Positions 47,285 to 55,448 are shown, counted from the first letter of the stretch. The stretch is 64,000 nucleotides of DNA from Acidobacteriota bacterium (GCA_026393985.1 JAPKZB010000015.1:78960-142959); one strand, 5' to 3'. Numbers and translations: made by a program. Notes: generated by a model from the letters alone, not told the origin.

Positions 47285-49749
47285 GAACCGGGAGTTCCTG
47301 CTGTAGTGATCGGATGAGTTGCGAAAAAAGAACAGAGCTTGCCCAAAAAATCCTGCTGGTGGGTTACTTCGAGACGGTAGATCCGGGGTTGATCCTCGGG
47401 CGAGGCGAATAGCCCCACCCCGCCCGAGGCATGCGTGGTATCCATGAATACATCAACAACCCGGTCCTCCAGCAGCGTCTTGAACACAGTGCCCTGGACT
47501 TCCATCCGAACCCGCATGGCCTTCGCGGCGCTGTGCGGCGTTTCAATGCCGATGCTGCGGCGTTGCGTAACGCGGCCATCCTTAACCGTCCAGCGCTCCA
47601 GGCTCGATGGCTGGCTGGCGCCCGGGCTTGCCAGGTTCATCCGCACGGCGACATAGTTCCGTAGATTCCTGGCCCGGACCACCCAGGAGATCGAACGGTG
47701 CTCCACGGCCGCCAGCAGGGTCAGTTCATAGTCCTTCATCGGAACCGAAGGCTGGTAGATCGCTAACTGTCCCGGGCGCGCGACGCGGTCCTGACCGTGG
47801 CGCCAGGACCGCGACCAGGCCCGGCCCCCCTCCCAAAATCCGAAACCCGCGCTGAAGTCTTCTCTCAAAGCAATGCTGGAACGGTTGGCCACCCGTTGGC
47901 GAAGGCTGGTCAAACCGCCATTGGCATTGAACGCGACCGGAAGGCCGGCTTGGCCCGCGAACGGCTCTGCCGCAGTCTCGACAGCGTCGGCCGGAGACGG
48001 TGGGCCGCTCCGGGGCGACCACAGCCAAACCGTCACCAGCAGCGCCAGCGCCAGCGTGAACCAGATCAACTCGGAAGGACCGAGCGGCCCAAACTGCCTC
48101 GACCAGCTCGTCCGGTGCTTCTGTAGCGCCTGCCCGGTCGAATGCGGAGCCAGGGTAGGCGGGGCGACCGGATGTTCGAAGGAAAGCCGTCGCAGTGGCA
48201 CCGCCGGTAGCGCGGGTGTGATCGGCCAGGGACAGGGATCGATGCGGGGAGGTTGGGTCATCTTGTCAATCCACGAGCCACAGAGATCGGTTATTGGGAG
48301 CAGGGGCTGCTCTCCGTCGAAAACGGAGTCGAGGACCGCTTGGGTGACCGGCAGCGCCAGAATCCGGCGTCTGGCCGGATCGCCGCGGTACTCCGCCATG
48401 ATCGGGGCAGCGCCGGGATGCGGTGCCGGCTCGGCCAGCGGCAGCAGAACCGCCCGCTCGAGGGAGGGCTCCACCTCCGGGACTTCGCCGGGAACAGCGC
48501 GGCTCGGCGCGGCTCCGGCTACCGCCACCGCCAGCGCAGAAATCGAGATTCTCGGCGGTGCCGGAGCCGACACGGCCTCCACGGCAATCGCCCGCCCAGC
48601 CGGCGGCGCTGCGGGAGGAGATCCCGCCGGGCAAACCGGCGCCGGCCAACGCCAGCCGTCCCGGTCGACTTCGTCTCCGCCAATCCGTCCCGCCAGTCCA
48701 GCCAATGCAACGCCAAAACCGCCGGCGCGCGTCTCGTCGCGGCTGGCAACGCCTGGCGGCGCGGACACGCTGAACGGCCGGGGGGGCGAAGCCGGCTTTC
48801 CTTCCCGGACTGACAGGATACCAGCGAGAATTTCGGCGACTGCCGGCATCTCGGGTGGTTCGAAAAACTCGGCCTCGGCCGCCAGTGCCGGGGCGATCCC
48901 GCCTCGGCGGGTCTGCTCGGCCAACAGAAGGATTTCCCACTCCATTCTCTGTGCGTATCCCTGCCACTCCCGCTGCAGGGCATTGGCGTCCAAGGGTAGT
49001 GGCCCGGGCTGCAGCCAGAGTCGCGGCGCGGGGAACTGAGCCGGCTGCGCCGCGGCGGTTGCCCGGGCCAGATAGGCCGTAACAGGAAGCCATCGCGCAA
49101 ACCCAACGGAAGGAGCCGCGGGTTGGCGCCCATAGCCCGCTTGCGGCTCTTCCCAAGGAACCGGAGGGGGGGCCGGATCGCCCAACCGGAGTGGAAGCAG
49201 ACGCAGCATCGAGGGCAGACCGCCCACCGGTTCGCTGGCCGGGGGATCCGCCTCGCTCGCCATCCAACGCCGAGGACGCAGCGGCGAGGCGGGCACGGCG
49301 AAGAAGATCTGTGCGGGCGCAGTGGGTGACTGCCGACCGGCACAAGTCGCCGCATCCACCGGCCGTAGCGTCCCGAGGAACCGACCTCGAACCGGCGCCC
49401 GGTCCCATTTCGGCTCCGGAAGCTCGCCTAGTCTGGGCTTCATCACCGGGCTAACCGGCTGCGCCGCCACCCCGACATGCTGATCCTCCCACGACCGCCG
49501 CCACGACCGCCGCCACAAACGCGCCTCCGGACCCATCAAGGCGAACAGGGCCTGGCAAAACCCCACCGGGCTTTCCTCCCCGGCCGCATGGCCCTCGTCC
49601 ATGCCTCCGCCCGTCAACAGCCGACTCAGAGCCCCCAGGCAGCCATCGGCCGGGGACAATCCGGTCTTATCCAGAGAGCGGGGCGGCGACATCGCGTTGG
49701 GGCGGAACGGGCGAGGCATACCGGAAGGGAGGGGAGTAGTCCCTCCCAT
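47281..49749 (-). CDS. proline-rich single-pass membrane protein with C-terminal lectin-like domain
   Basis: A protein of about 822 residues, not recognised overall. Residues 1-560 are Pro/Ala/Arg-rich and largely low complexity, with no known domain. A single membrane helix (LIWFTLALALLVTVWLWSP) follows at about 575-595. The C-terminal 190 residues form a beta-rich domain: REDFSAGFGFWEGGRAWSRS, YELTLLAAVEHRSISWVVRA, RNYVAVRMNLASPG and GGVGLFASPEDQPRIYRLEV, resembling LamG/DUF1080-like jelly rolls. The predicted layout is a long cytoplasmic tail and periplasmic lectin-like head. ATG 49749 is used; TTG 49758 is an alternative. It is coupled to the TPR gene, which could dock on the tail. Confidence 0.68.
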   Translation of the reverse strand: MGGTTPLPSGMPRPFRPNAMSPPRSLDKTGLSPADGCLGALSRLLTGGGMDEGHAAGEESPVGFCQALFALMGPEARLWRRSWRRSWEDQHVGVAAQPVSPVMKPRLGELPEPKWDRAPVRGRFLGTLRPVDAATCAGRQSPTAPAQIFFAVPASPLRPRRWMASEADPPASEPVGGLPSMLRLLPLRLGDPAPPPVPWEEPQAGYGRQPAAPSVGFARWLPVTAYLARATAAAQPAQFPAPRLWLQPGPLPLDANALQREWQGYAQRMEWEILLLAEQTRRGGIAPALAAEAEFFEPPEMPAVAEILAGILSVREGKPASPPRPFSVSAPPGVASRDETRAGGFGVALAGLAGRIGGDEVDRDGWRWPAPVCPAGSPPAAPPAGRAIAVEAVSAPAPPRISISALAVAVAGAAPSRAVPGEVPEVEPSLERAVLLPLAEPAPHPGAAPIMAEYRGDPARRRILALPVTQAVLDSVFDGEQPLLPITDLCGSWIDKMTQPPRIDPCPWPITPALPAVPLRRLSFEHPVAPPTLAPHSTGQALQKHRTSWSRQFGPLGPSELIWFTLALALLVTVWLWSPRSGPPSPADAVETAAEPFAGQAGLPVAFNANGGLTSLRQRVANRSSIALREDFSAGFGFWEGGRAWSRSWRHGQDRVARPGQLAIYQPSVPMKDYELTLLAAVEHRSISWVVRARNLRNYVAVRMNLASPGASQPSSLERWTVKDGRVTQRRSIGIETPHSAAKAMRVRMEVQGTVFKTLLEDRVVDVFMDTTHASGGVGLFASPEDQPRIYRLEVTHQQDFLGKLCSFFATHPITTAGTPGS

Positions 49750-49823
49750 GGTAGGCAACTTCTGCCCGGGACACCACGCGGTAAACGCCTGAGAGAAATC
49801 GGGTGGGCGAGCGTTTTTCGAGT

Positions 49824-49851
49824 GTTGATTAGGGCTCTTGCCCTAGTCAAC
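49824..49851 (-). terminator. strong hairpin at the end of the enolase gene
   Basis: A 12-base-pair inverted repeat (GTTGATTAGGGC / GCCCTAGTCAAC, one G-T wobble) closed by TCTT. It contains the TAG stop of the enolase-family gene. On the minus strand it is followed by A-rich rather than T-rich sequence, so it is not a classic intrinsic terminator; it may pause transcription, stabilise the 3' end or reduce read-through into the membrane-protein gene. Confidence 0.45.
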
Positions 49852-50985
49852 CGTCTCGCGGCGGATCGCGTCCGGCCGGTCGAACAGCCCGGGGTTCAGG
49901 TCGATACCCAGCCCAGGGCCGGCCGGCAGATCAAAGTAACCATCCCGCGGACTCGGCAGCGGGCCCACCAACTCCCGGTATTCGTCGGCATAATGCCGCC
50001 GGACCGACTCCACAATCTGCAGATTCGTGAGGTTGGCCGCCAGGTGGAGCGAGGCGGCATGCAGGACGGGTCCGCCGCAATTGTGCGGGGCTGCCGGCAC
50101 GTACCAGGTCTCGGCCATGTTGGCGATCTTGCGCGCCTCCGACAAGCCCCCGACCCATGAAATATCGGGCATCACCGTGCGGGCGGCCTGACTGGTCAGC
50201 AGTTCGCGATACTGCCAGCGGGTCATCAGCCGCTCAGAAATAGTCAGCGGCAGCCGCGTGGCCGAAGCCAACTCCCGGTAAGCGGCCAGATTATCCTGCG
50301 GCAGCATCTCCTCGAGCCACATCGGCGCGTACTCCTCGCACGCCTGCGCAATGCGGATGGCGCAGGGCAGGTTCCAATAGCCATGGAACTCCATGGCGAC
50401 GTCCATGCGGTCGCCAAACTTTTCTTTAATCAACCGCAGCGGTTCAAGACCGCGTCGCAACTGCTCAGCCGAAAGCGAGTGGCCGCCCGTCTCCTTCGCC
50501 ATCGGGTCGAGAGGCCAGATCTTCATCGCCGAGATGCCGTCAGCCAGCAGACTCGCTGCCAGCTCGACCGGTTCGGTGAGAAAGCTCAGATGATCGTAGC
50601 AGGTGTTGTAGGTGCGTATCCGGTCGCGCGAGGCGCCGCCGAGCAGTTGGTAGACCGGCTGGCCCACCACTTTGCCCGCCAGATCCCACAGCGCCATATC
50701 CACGGCCGAAATGGCGCGCATCTCCGCCCCGGCCCAGCCCGAGTACGAGATGGCGTCAAACATCGAAGCCCAAAGCCGGTCAATCCGGGAGGGATCCTGG
50801 CCTAGCAACCGCGGCGCGAGCGCGGAATGCACAACGGCCTCTTCGGCGGCGGGGTGAGGGTAGGTTTCCCCAAGGCCGAAAAGGCCGGTATCGGTATGAA
50901 TGCGAACCCAAAGCCACTGTATGGGGCCTGCGTGGACGGTGACGCCCCGCTGCAAGCGCAGGGTTTCGATCTTCGTGATCTGCAC
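49843..50985 (-). CDS. enolase superfamily acid-sugar dehydratase-like enzyme
   Basis: A 380-residue MR/MLE-type protein. Features: SAVDMALWDLAGKVVGQPVY, ISAMKIWPLDP, VAMEFHGYWNLPCAIRIAQA (first metal ligand with His, as in galactonate/mannonate dehydratases), PMWLEEMLPQDNL (second), LTISERLMTRW (third) and the base context YVPAAPHNCGGPV. PDISWVGGLSEARKIANMAE is typical of the GalD branch. It probably dehydrates a sugar acid. Start GTG 50985 lies nine bases after the carD stop without a visible ribosome binding site, which suggests translational coupling. It is related only distantly to the enolase at 15.1 kb. Confidence 0.88.
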   Translation of the reverse strand: MQITKIETLRLQRGVTVHAGPIQWLWVRIHTDTGLFGLGETYPHPAAEEAVVHSALAPRLLGQDPSRIDRLWASMFDAISYSGWAGAEMRAISAVDMALWDLAGKVVGQPVYQLLGGASRDRIRTYNTCYDHLSFLTEPVELAASLLADGISAMKIWPLDPMAKETGGHSLSAEQLRRGLEPLRLIKEKFGDRMDVAMEFHGYWNLPCAIRIAQACEEYAPMWLEEMLPQDNLAAYRELASATRLPLTISERLMTRWQYRELLTSQAARTVMPDISWVGGLSEARKIANMAETWYVPAAPHNCGGPVLHAASLHLAANLTNLQIVESVRRHYADEYRELVGPLPSPRDGYFDLPAGPGLGIDLNPGLFDRPDAIRRETVD

Positions 50986-50994
50986 GAGAAGAGG

Positions 50995-51516
50995 TTACAT
51001 CGCTTCGGGCATCGGCAGGTTGGCCTTGGCCAGCGTTTTCGCCAACAACTCAATGGCGGACTTCTCGGGCATGTTGCGGGCAATCGAGATTTCGGTGATC
51101 AGCATGCGCCGCGCACAGTCGAGCATCTTCTTTTCGCGGAAGGAAAGCGGTTTGCCGGTTTGGAGCATCACCAGCTCTTTAAAGACCTCGGAGACGCCGG
51201 AAAGGCCGCCGACCCGCATCTTTTCAGAGTTTTCCTTGAAACGGTCCTTCCAATCCTGGGTCCGCTTGCTGTCAACGGTGGATAAAAAGGCCAGAACACG
51301 GTTAGCCTCAGTCGCTTTGGTCACCTTCCGCAAACCCACGTCCGAGACGTGGCTAAAGGGAACCATGACGGTGAGGCTGTTGTAGGTCAGCCGCAGCAGA
51401 TAAAACCGTTCTGACTGCGCGCCGAACGAGCGGGTGCTAATGTTTTCAATCGTTCCTACACCGTGGTTCGGGTAAACCACTTTATCGCCGATGTGAAAAG
51501 TCGTGCAGGGACCCAT
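50995..51516 (-). CDS. carD: CarD-family transcriptional regulator
   Basis: A 173-residue regulator. The N-terminal Tudor-like RNA-polymerase-interaction domain reads FHIGDKVVYPNHGVGTIENI, SERFYLLRLTYNSLTVMVPF and HVSDVGLRKV, and the C-terminal helical DNA-binding domain includes DWKDRFKENSEKMRVGGLSG, KELVMLQTGKPLSFREKKML and AIELLAKTLAKANLP. CarD binds the RNA polymerase beta subunit and stabilises open complexes at rRNA promoters. Length is typical. ATG 51516 has GGAAGGTG upstream, and a good promoter lies 50-80 bases further up. The enolase gene downstream appears to share the transcript. Confidence 0.95.
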   Translation of the reverse strand: MGPCTTFHIGDKVVYPNHGVGTIENISTRSFGAQSERFYLLRLTYNSLTVMVPFSHVSDVGLRKVTKATEANRVLAFLSTVDSKRTQDWKDRFKENSEKMRVGGLSGVSEVFKELVMLQTGKPLSFREKKMLDCARRMLITEISIARNMPEKSAIELLAKTLAKANLPMPEAM

Positions 51517-51565
51517 TTTACACCTTCCGTGAGTTGTTAAGACCGCTCAACGAGAGCGTACTCCA

Positions 51566-51594
51566 ATGGTAAGCCTGAGTGGGGGCACCGTCAA
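51566..51594 (-). promoter_or_regulatory. promoter of carD
   Basis: On the minus strand -35 TTGACG (51594-51589), a 17-base spacer, and -10 TACCAT (51571-51566). The predicted start site is near 51559, leaving a leader of about 43 bases that ends with GGAAGGTG before ATG 51516. Upstream is an A/T-rich stretch. Confidence 0.6.
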
Positions 51595-51717
51595 GAAAAA
51601 AATCCATAAAGTGAAGAAAAGAGGACTACATCAAAAAAGGTTGCAGGAAAGTTTGATGAATTTTCATTCCTGAGTTGCGCCAAATCCATTCTGATGCCAC
51701 CCCGGCCGGGTGGATGC
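51595..51717. other. A/T-rich spacer upstream of carD with a short hairpin
   Basis: 51595-51665 is much richer in A and T than its surroundings (runs such as AAAAAAATCC and TCAAAAAAGG), possibly an UP-like region for the carD promoter. At 51697-51713 CCACCC and GGGTGG flank CGGCC and could form a six-base-pair hairpin. No gene seen. Confidence 0.5.
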
Positions 51718-51935
51718 CTAGGGCGTTTGCCGGATAGCACCTGAGGCAAGTGTTAGCCGTCGGGCAGACGCGCCCGGGCCGCCATTACCCCCGTTCCTAT
51801 AGAAAGGTTGGCCTGGTAAGACGAGGCGACGGTTCCCGCCGCCAAGGCCGGAGGCAACGCCAAACCGGCCGGCGGGAACGGCCCGCGGGGCCCGCTCGCC
51901 CCGCTGCATCCCCTGACGGATCCCGGCTAGCCTAA
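51718..51935 (+). ncRNA. candidate structured RNA element of unknown class
   Basis: No plausible protein, but dense inverted repeats. Helices visible: TAGCAC with GTGTTA (one wobble) near 51734-51755; CGTC with GACG near 51759-51771; CCGGGCC (51774-51780) with GGCCTGG (51810-51816, one wobble); and a nested stem-loop 51832-51879 with outer GTTCCCGCCG / CGGCGGGAAC (ten pairs), middle GCCGG / CCGGC and inner GGC-AAC-GCC. It ends shortly before the left hairpin of the dead IS200 element. It may be an IS leader, a regulatory RNA or an independent element. Strand is a guess based on the neighbouring transposase. Confidence 0.4.
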
Positions 51936-52049
51936 CAAAGGAGGCCTCCCGGCTCTGCCGGGGAGGCATGCGCAGTTTGACCATTCCGGGAGTCCAGCGG
52001 GCAAACTTCGAAGCGTGAGCCGCCAAGCACACGAAAAGGAGAAAGCCCG

Positions 52050-52479
52050 ATGGACGAGACGGAAGGTTTAAGCCATACCAAGTGGGACTGGAAATACCAC
52101 GTAGTGTTCATCCCGAAATGCCGCCGGAAAGTTTTACATGGGCAGTTGAGGCGAAATTGGGGAGAAGCGTTCCGGCGATTAGCCGCGCAGCGAGAATGCC
52201 GATTCGAAGAAGGGCATTTGATGAGTGACCACGTGCACCTGATGATCGCGCTACCGCCGAAGTATTCGGTATCGCAGGTTGTGGGGTAGATCAAGGGGAA
52301 GAGCACGATCCATGTCGCGCGAGCCTACGGAGAGCGGAAGCGCAACTTTGTAGGGCAAAACGTCTGGGCGCGGTTACTTCGCGTCGACCGTAGGTCGGGA
52401 CGAAGCGGTGATCCGTGAGTCCATTCGGAACCAGGCGAAGGAAGGTGAACGACGGGACGAGTTGAAACCACACTATTGA
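52050..52479 (+). pseudogene. tnpA: IS200-type Y1 transposase, inactivated
   Basis: The frame from ATG 52050 gives TKWDWKYHVVFIPKCRRKVL, FEEGHLMSDHVHLMIALPPK (HUH motif as His-Val-His) and YSVSQVVG, then an in-frame TAG at 52287-52289 where family members have a Tyr. It continues IKGKSTIHVARAYGERKRNF and VGQNVWAR, after which two bases are missing near 52371 and the frame changes to GYFASTVGRDEAVIRESIRN. In this last block the catalytic Tyr (YIxxQ in the family) is Ser (TCC, 52420-52422). Three independent lesions make it a clear pseudogene of about 143 codons. Confidence 0.88.
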
Positions 52480-52564
52480 ACTGCCACCGTAACGGTGGCG
52501 AACCTCAAACGGAGGTCGCGTTCGCCATCCCGCAAAGCCGCTTTGAGCGGCTCACGAAATAAGG

Positions 52565-52583
52565 CCCCCGGCTTGGCCGGGGG
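52565..52583 (-). terminator. hairpin that can end the S9 peptidase transcript
   Basis: Read on the minus strand, five bases after the S9 peptidase stop, CCCCCGGC / GCCGGGGG forms an eight-base-pair stem with a three-base loop and is followed by CCTTATTTCG. It can work as an intrinsic terminator, and may be borrowed from the right end of the IS200 remnant. Confidence 0.5.
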
Positions 52584-52587
52584 ATAC

Positions 52588-54600
52588 TTACTCGCTGCTC
52601 TTGTTCTGCGGACCCAGGTATTTGGCGTACCAGTCCAGGTACCGCTGCATCCGGTCCCGCTGAAAGCTCGGGCGGGAGATGCCATGGTTCTCGCCCGGAT
52701 AGATAATCAGTTGCGACGGGGTGCCCACGTTGCGCAGCGCCTGGTACATTTGTTCACTCCCCAGCAGAGGGACGTTGAAGTCCTTGTCGCCGCCCAGAAA
52801 CAGCGTCGGCGTCTTGATCCGGTCGGCGTGCAGAAACGGATAGGAGATCCGGATCCAGGGTTCGAGCCCCTTCTTCCACGGCGGGCCAATCTCGTTGTCA
52901 TATTGATGGATGTACTGGTCGTGCCCGTAGAAGGCCAGGGGAAACGCCACCCCCGCCCCGCTCGTGGCCGCCTTGAAGCGGTTGTCCCGGGCAATCAGGT
53001 AATTGGTCAGAATGCCGCCGTAGCTCCAGCCGCCCACCCCGAGCCTCTCCGGATCGGCCAGGCCCATCTTCACCACGTGGTCCACCCCCGCGTGCAGATC
53101 GAGTACCTCCTTATTGCCCCAGTCCCCCGCGATCGAGACCGTATACTGCTGGCCGCGCCCACTGCTGCCCCGGTAGTTCACGTTCAGCACAGCGTAGCCG
53201 GCCGCGGCGAACATCTGCCGTTCGGTGTTCCAGGAGTGCTGATCCTGCGCGTTCGGGCCGCCATGAATCCGGACCAGCAGTGGCACCTTCGTGCCTGCCA
53301 CATAATTTACCGGTTTGAACAGCAGCCCGTGCGCTTCGTTACCGTCTTTGGCCCGGAACGAGAGCTCTTCGGCCGGGGATAGCTTCAGCTGGGCCACCAG
53401 GTCGTCGTTGTGCCGGGTTAACTTCCGCAGGGCGCCGCCTTCGAGGAGGTGCACTTCGGCCGGCGTAACGCTGGTGGACACCAGCGCGGCCACGCACTGC
53501 CCCGCGCGGTCCAGGCCGGAAACGGCCAGTTTACCGCCCGTCATCCGCTCGACGGCGCCCCCGGTCACCGGCACCCGGGCCGGATAGACGCTCATGTCGT
53601 CCACGGCCAGAAACTCCAGCTGCTTGCCGTCCGGCGTGAACTGGTGGCTGGTTACCCCCCGGTCGAAGCTGCCCGTCACCAGCTTCGATTCGCCGCCCGC
53701 CGCCGGAACAATCGCCAGCCGGTTCATCGTGTACTCGCCCATATCGTGGTCGCTCGACTGCAAATAGGCGATCAACCGGCCATCCGGCGACCAGACCGGC
53801 TGCGCGTCGGCCCCCGCGAAACGGGTCAGGCGCCGGGGCGTGCTGTTGGCCTTGGCCTCCACCACCCAGATGTCGCTGTTGCGGTTCCGGTCCGGGTCCG
53901 GCGTCCGGTTGCTGACAAAGGCGATCGACTGGCCGTCGGGCGACCAAGCCGGGCTCGCTTCGTCAAAGTTCTCCGTGGTTACGGTCTCGGACTTCCCGGT
54001 AGCCAGATCATAAAGGACGAGCCGGTTCTTCCTGGCTCCGGACAGGTACCCGGCGCCGTCGCGCTTGTAGGCGTAGCGATCAATGACAATCGGCTTCGGC
54101 TTGTCGTCTTTCTTGTCAGCGTCTTTTTTATCGCCGTCCTTGGCGGCTGACTCGTCGTCTTCCTTTACGATCAGCGCGAGCCGCTTGCCGTCGGGTGACC
54201 ACTCATAAGCCGAAAGCCGACCCTTCACCCCGGTCAGTTGCTGCGCCTCGCCGCCCCGCCGGTCGATGCCCCACACCTGCGAACCCTTGGCCTTGCCGGG
54301 ACGGCTCGACAGGAACGACAGATATTTGCCGTCCGGGCTCCACTGTGGCGTCGATTCCGACTCCGTTGACGAGGTTGCGCGGATGTTCTCTTTGCCGTCC
54401 ACGCTCACCATCCAGATGTCGGTATCGCGTTTATCGGCCGCCGTATCGGTGGTGCTTACCGTGTAGGCGATCCATTTACCCTCCGGCGCGCAGCGCGGCG
54501 CGCCCACGTCCTGGAACTTGGCCAGATCATCAAGAGTGAACAGGCGGGGCTGCGCCGCAGCCAAACCGTAACAAACCAAGAAGGAAAACCAGCTTCTCAT
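52588..54600 (-). CDS. S9 family prolyl-oligopeptidase-like serine peptidase
   Basis: A 670-residue exported peptidase. Signal peptide MRSWFSFLVCYGLAAAQ; residues about 30-400 form a WD40/TolB-like propeller (PQWSPDGKYLSFLSS, PAWSPDGQSIAFVSN, PVWSPDGRLIAYLQS). The alpha/beta-hydrolase domain has RIHGGPNAQDQHSWN (oxyanion), GGWSYGG with the nucleophile Ser, LGGDKDFNVP with the Asp and PGENHGISRP with the His. This matches acylaminoacyl-peptidase/DPP-type S9C members. A Lys/Asp-rich insertion (DDESAAKDGDKKDADKKDDK) sits in the propeller. It is transcribed divergently from the oxidase-assembly operon. Confidence 0.94.
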   Translation of the reverse strand: MRSWFSFLVCYGLAAAQPRLFTLDDLAKFQDVGAPRCAPEGKWIAYTVSTTDTAADKRDTDIWMVSVDGKENIRATSSTESESTPQWSPDGKYLSFLSSRPGKAKGSQVWGIDRRGGEAQQLTGVKGRLSAYEWSPDGKRLALIVKEDDESAAKDGDKKDADKKDDKPKPIVIDRYAYKRDGAGYLSGARKNRLVLYDLATGKSETVTTENFDEASPAWSPDGQSIAFVSNRTPDPDRNRNSDIWVVEAKANSTPRRLTRFAGADAQPVWSPDGRLIAYLQSSDHDMGEYTMNRLAIVPAAGGESKLVTGSFDRGVTSHQFTPDGKQLEFLAVDDMSVYPARVPVTGGAVERMTGGKLAVSGLDRAGQCVAALVSTSVTPAEVHLLEGGALRKLTRHNDDLVAQLKLSPAEELSFRAKDGNEAHGLLFKPVNYVAGTKVPLLVRIHGGPNAQDQHSWNTERQMFAAAGYAVLNVNYRGSSGRGQQYTVSIAGDWGNKEVLDLHAGVDHVVKMGLADPERLGVGGWSYGGILTNYLIARDNRFKAATSGAGVAFPLAFYGHDQYIHQYDNEIGPPWKKGLEPWIRISYPFLHADRIKTPTLFLGGDKDFNVPLLGSEQMYQALRNVGTPSQLIIYPGENHGISRPSFQRDRMQRYLDWYAKYLGPQNKSSE

Positions 54601-54617
54601 TTCCGGAGTGTAACAGC

Positions 54618-54623
54618 TAGAAT
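54618..54623 (+). promoter_or_regulatory. -10-like hexamer ahead of the oxidase-assembly operon
   Basis: TAGAAT ends eight bases before ATG 54632. Only CGGAG separates it from the start codon. Used as a -10 it would give a leaderless transcript; no -35 is apparent. Confidence 0.3.
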
Positions 54624-54631
54624 AACGGAGT

Positions 54632-55423
54632 ATGCGCCCTGGCTACTGGTTCTGTTTGGCCATCGTCCTTTGTCTGGCCGGATGCGGTGGCGATCCTCCG
54701 CCCGAGCCGCCTCCGGCGGCGGAAGCGCCGGTCCAGTCGCCTGCTGCCGCCCCCGGTCCCGTCAGCAACAACCCCGAGGACGCTGTCGGCATCATCTCTG
54801 GCCAGGTGAGCTTTGAAGGGGACAAGCCCGTATTGAAGCCTATCTCCATGGACGCCGTACCGGCCTGCGCCAAGCAGCATCCCGTGCGGATTGAGTCCGA
54901 GGAGGTGTCTGTCAACGGAAACGGGACGCTGCGCAACGTTTTTGTCCATCTCAAATCGGGTGTGCCGGCCAAGGCATGGCCCGCGCCCGCAGCCCCGGTG
55001 GTGCTCGACCAGAAGGGTTGCCTGTTCAGCCCGCGGGTGGTGGTGGTGCGCACCGGCCAGACGCTGGAAATCGGCAACGCCGACCCGATGATGCACAACG
55101 TCCATCCGCTGACGCGTCGCAACGAGGAGTTTAATGTCGCCCAACCGCCGCAGGCCGAGCGGCTTCAAAAGCAGTTCCCCAATCCTGAGGTAATGATTCC
55201 CCTGGTCTGTAATATGCATCCATGGATGAAGGCGTTTGTTAACGTAGTCAACCATCCTTTTTATGCGGTAACGGGTTCAGAAGGCACCTTCAAGCTGGTC
55301 GGCGTGCCGCCGGGCCGGTATGAAATCGAGGCCGTGCATGAGCGGTTGGGTGCGAAAACTCTGCTGGTGACGGTTGGAGCCCGGGAGGAGCAGTCCGTTC
55401 AGTTTTCGTTCCGGTCCAACTAG
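54632..55423 (+). CDS. cupredoxin-like lipoprotein with C-terminal regulatory domain
   Basis: A 263-residue lipoprotein (lipobox LAGC, Cys18) with a Pro/Ala linker to residue 50. The domain at about 50-210 is plastocyanin-like: MMHNVHPL provides His155 or His158, and VCNMHPWMKAFV provides Cys193, His196 and Met199, the usual type I copper ligand order. The last 50 residues (TGSEGTFKLVGVPPGRYEIE) are a carboxypeptidase-regulatory-like beta domain. It is first in a run of seven genes for haem-copper oxidase assembly, so a role as copper carrier or electron donor is likely. RBS is CGGAG. Confidence 0.85.
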   Translation: MRPGYWFCLAIVLCLAGCGGDPPPEPPPAAEAPVQSPAAAPGPVSNNPEDAVGIISGQVSFEGDKPVLKPISMDAVPACAKQHPVRIESEEVSVNGNGTLRNVFVHLKSGVPAKAWPAPAAPVVLDQKGCLFSPRVVVVRTGQTLEIGNADPMMHNVHPLTRRNEEFNVAQPPQAERLQKQFPNPEVMIPLVCNMHPWMKAFVNVVNHPFYAVTGSEGTFKLVGVPPGRYEIEAVHERLGAKTLLVTVGAREEQSVQFSFRSN

Positions 55424-55448
55424 ATTCTCGTCAAAGGGGAGGGAAAAC

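Larger units (their letters stand above)
51944..52583 (+). mobile_element. IS200/IS605-type insertion sequence remnant
   Basis: A broken tnpA flanked by hairpins rather than terminal inverted repeats, as in IS200/IS605 elements. Left hairpin 51944-51967: GCCTCCCGGC / GCCGGGGAGGC with TCT loop. Right side: 52483-52499 (GCCACCG / CGGTGGC), 52536-52552 (AGCCGCT / AGCGGCT) and 52565-52583 (CCCCCGGC / GCCGGGGG). The left hairpin and the last right hairpin share the core pattern AAGGnnnCCCGGC...GCCGGGG. Exact ends are uncertain because these elements make no target duplication. Confidence 0.65.

Noticed and set aside
51277..51285. Near-match to a DnaA box (GGTGGATAA)
   Set aside because: Single copy with one mismatch inside carD coding sequence; no cluster.
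51690..52050. Group II intron or cobalamin riboswitch as explanation for the structured block
   Set aside because: No domain V-like hairpin, no GUGYG start and no reverse transcriptase for an intron; the B12-box and kissing-loop consensus sequences were not found on either strand.
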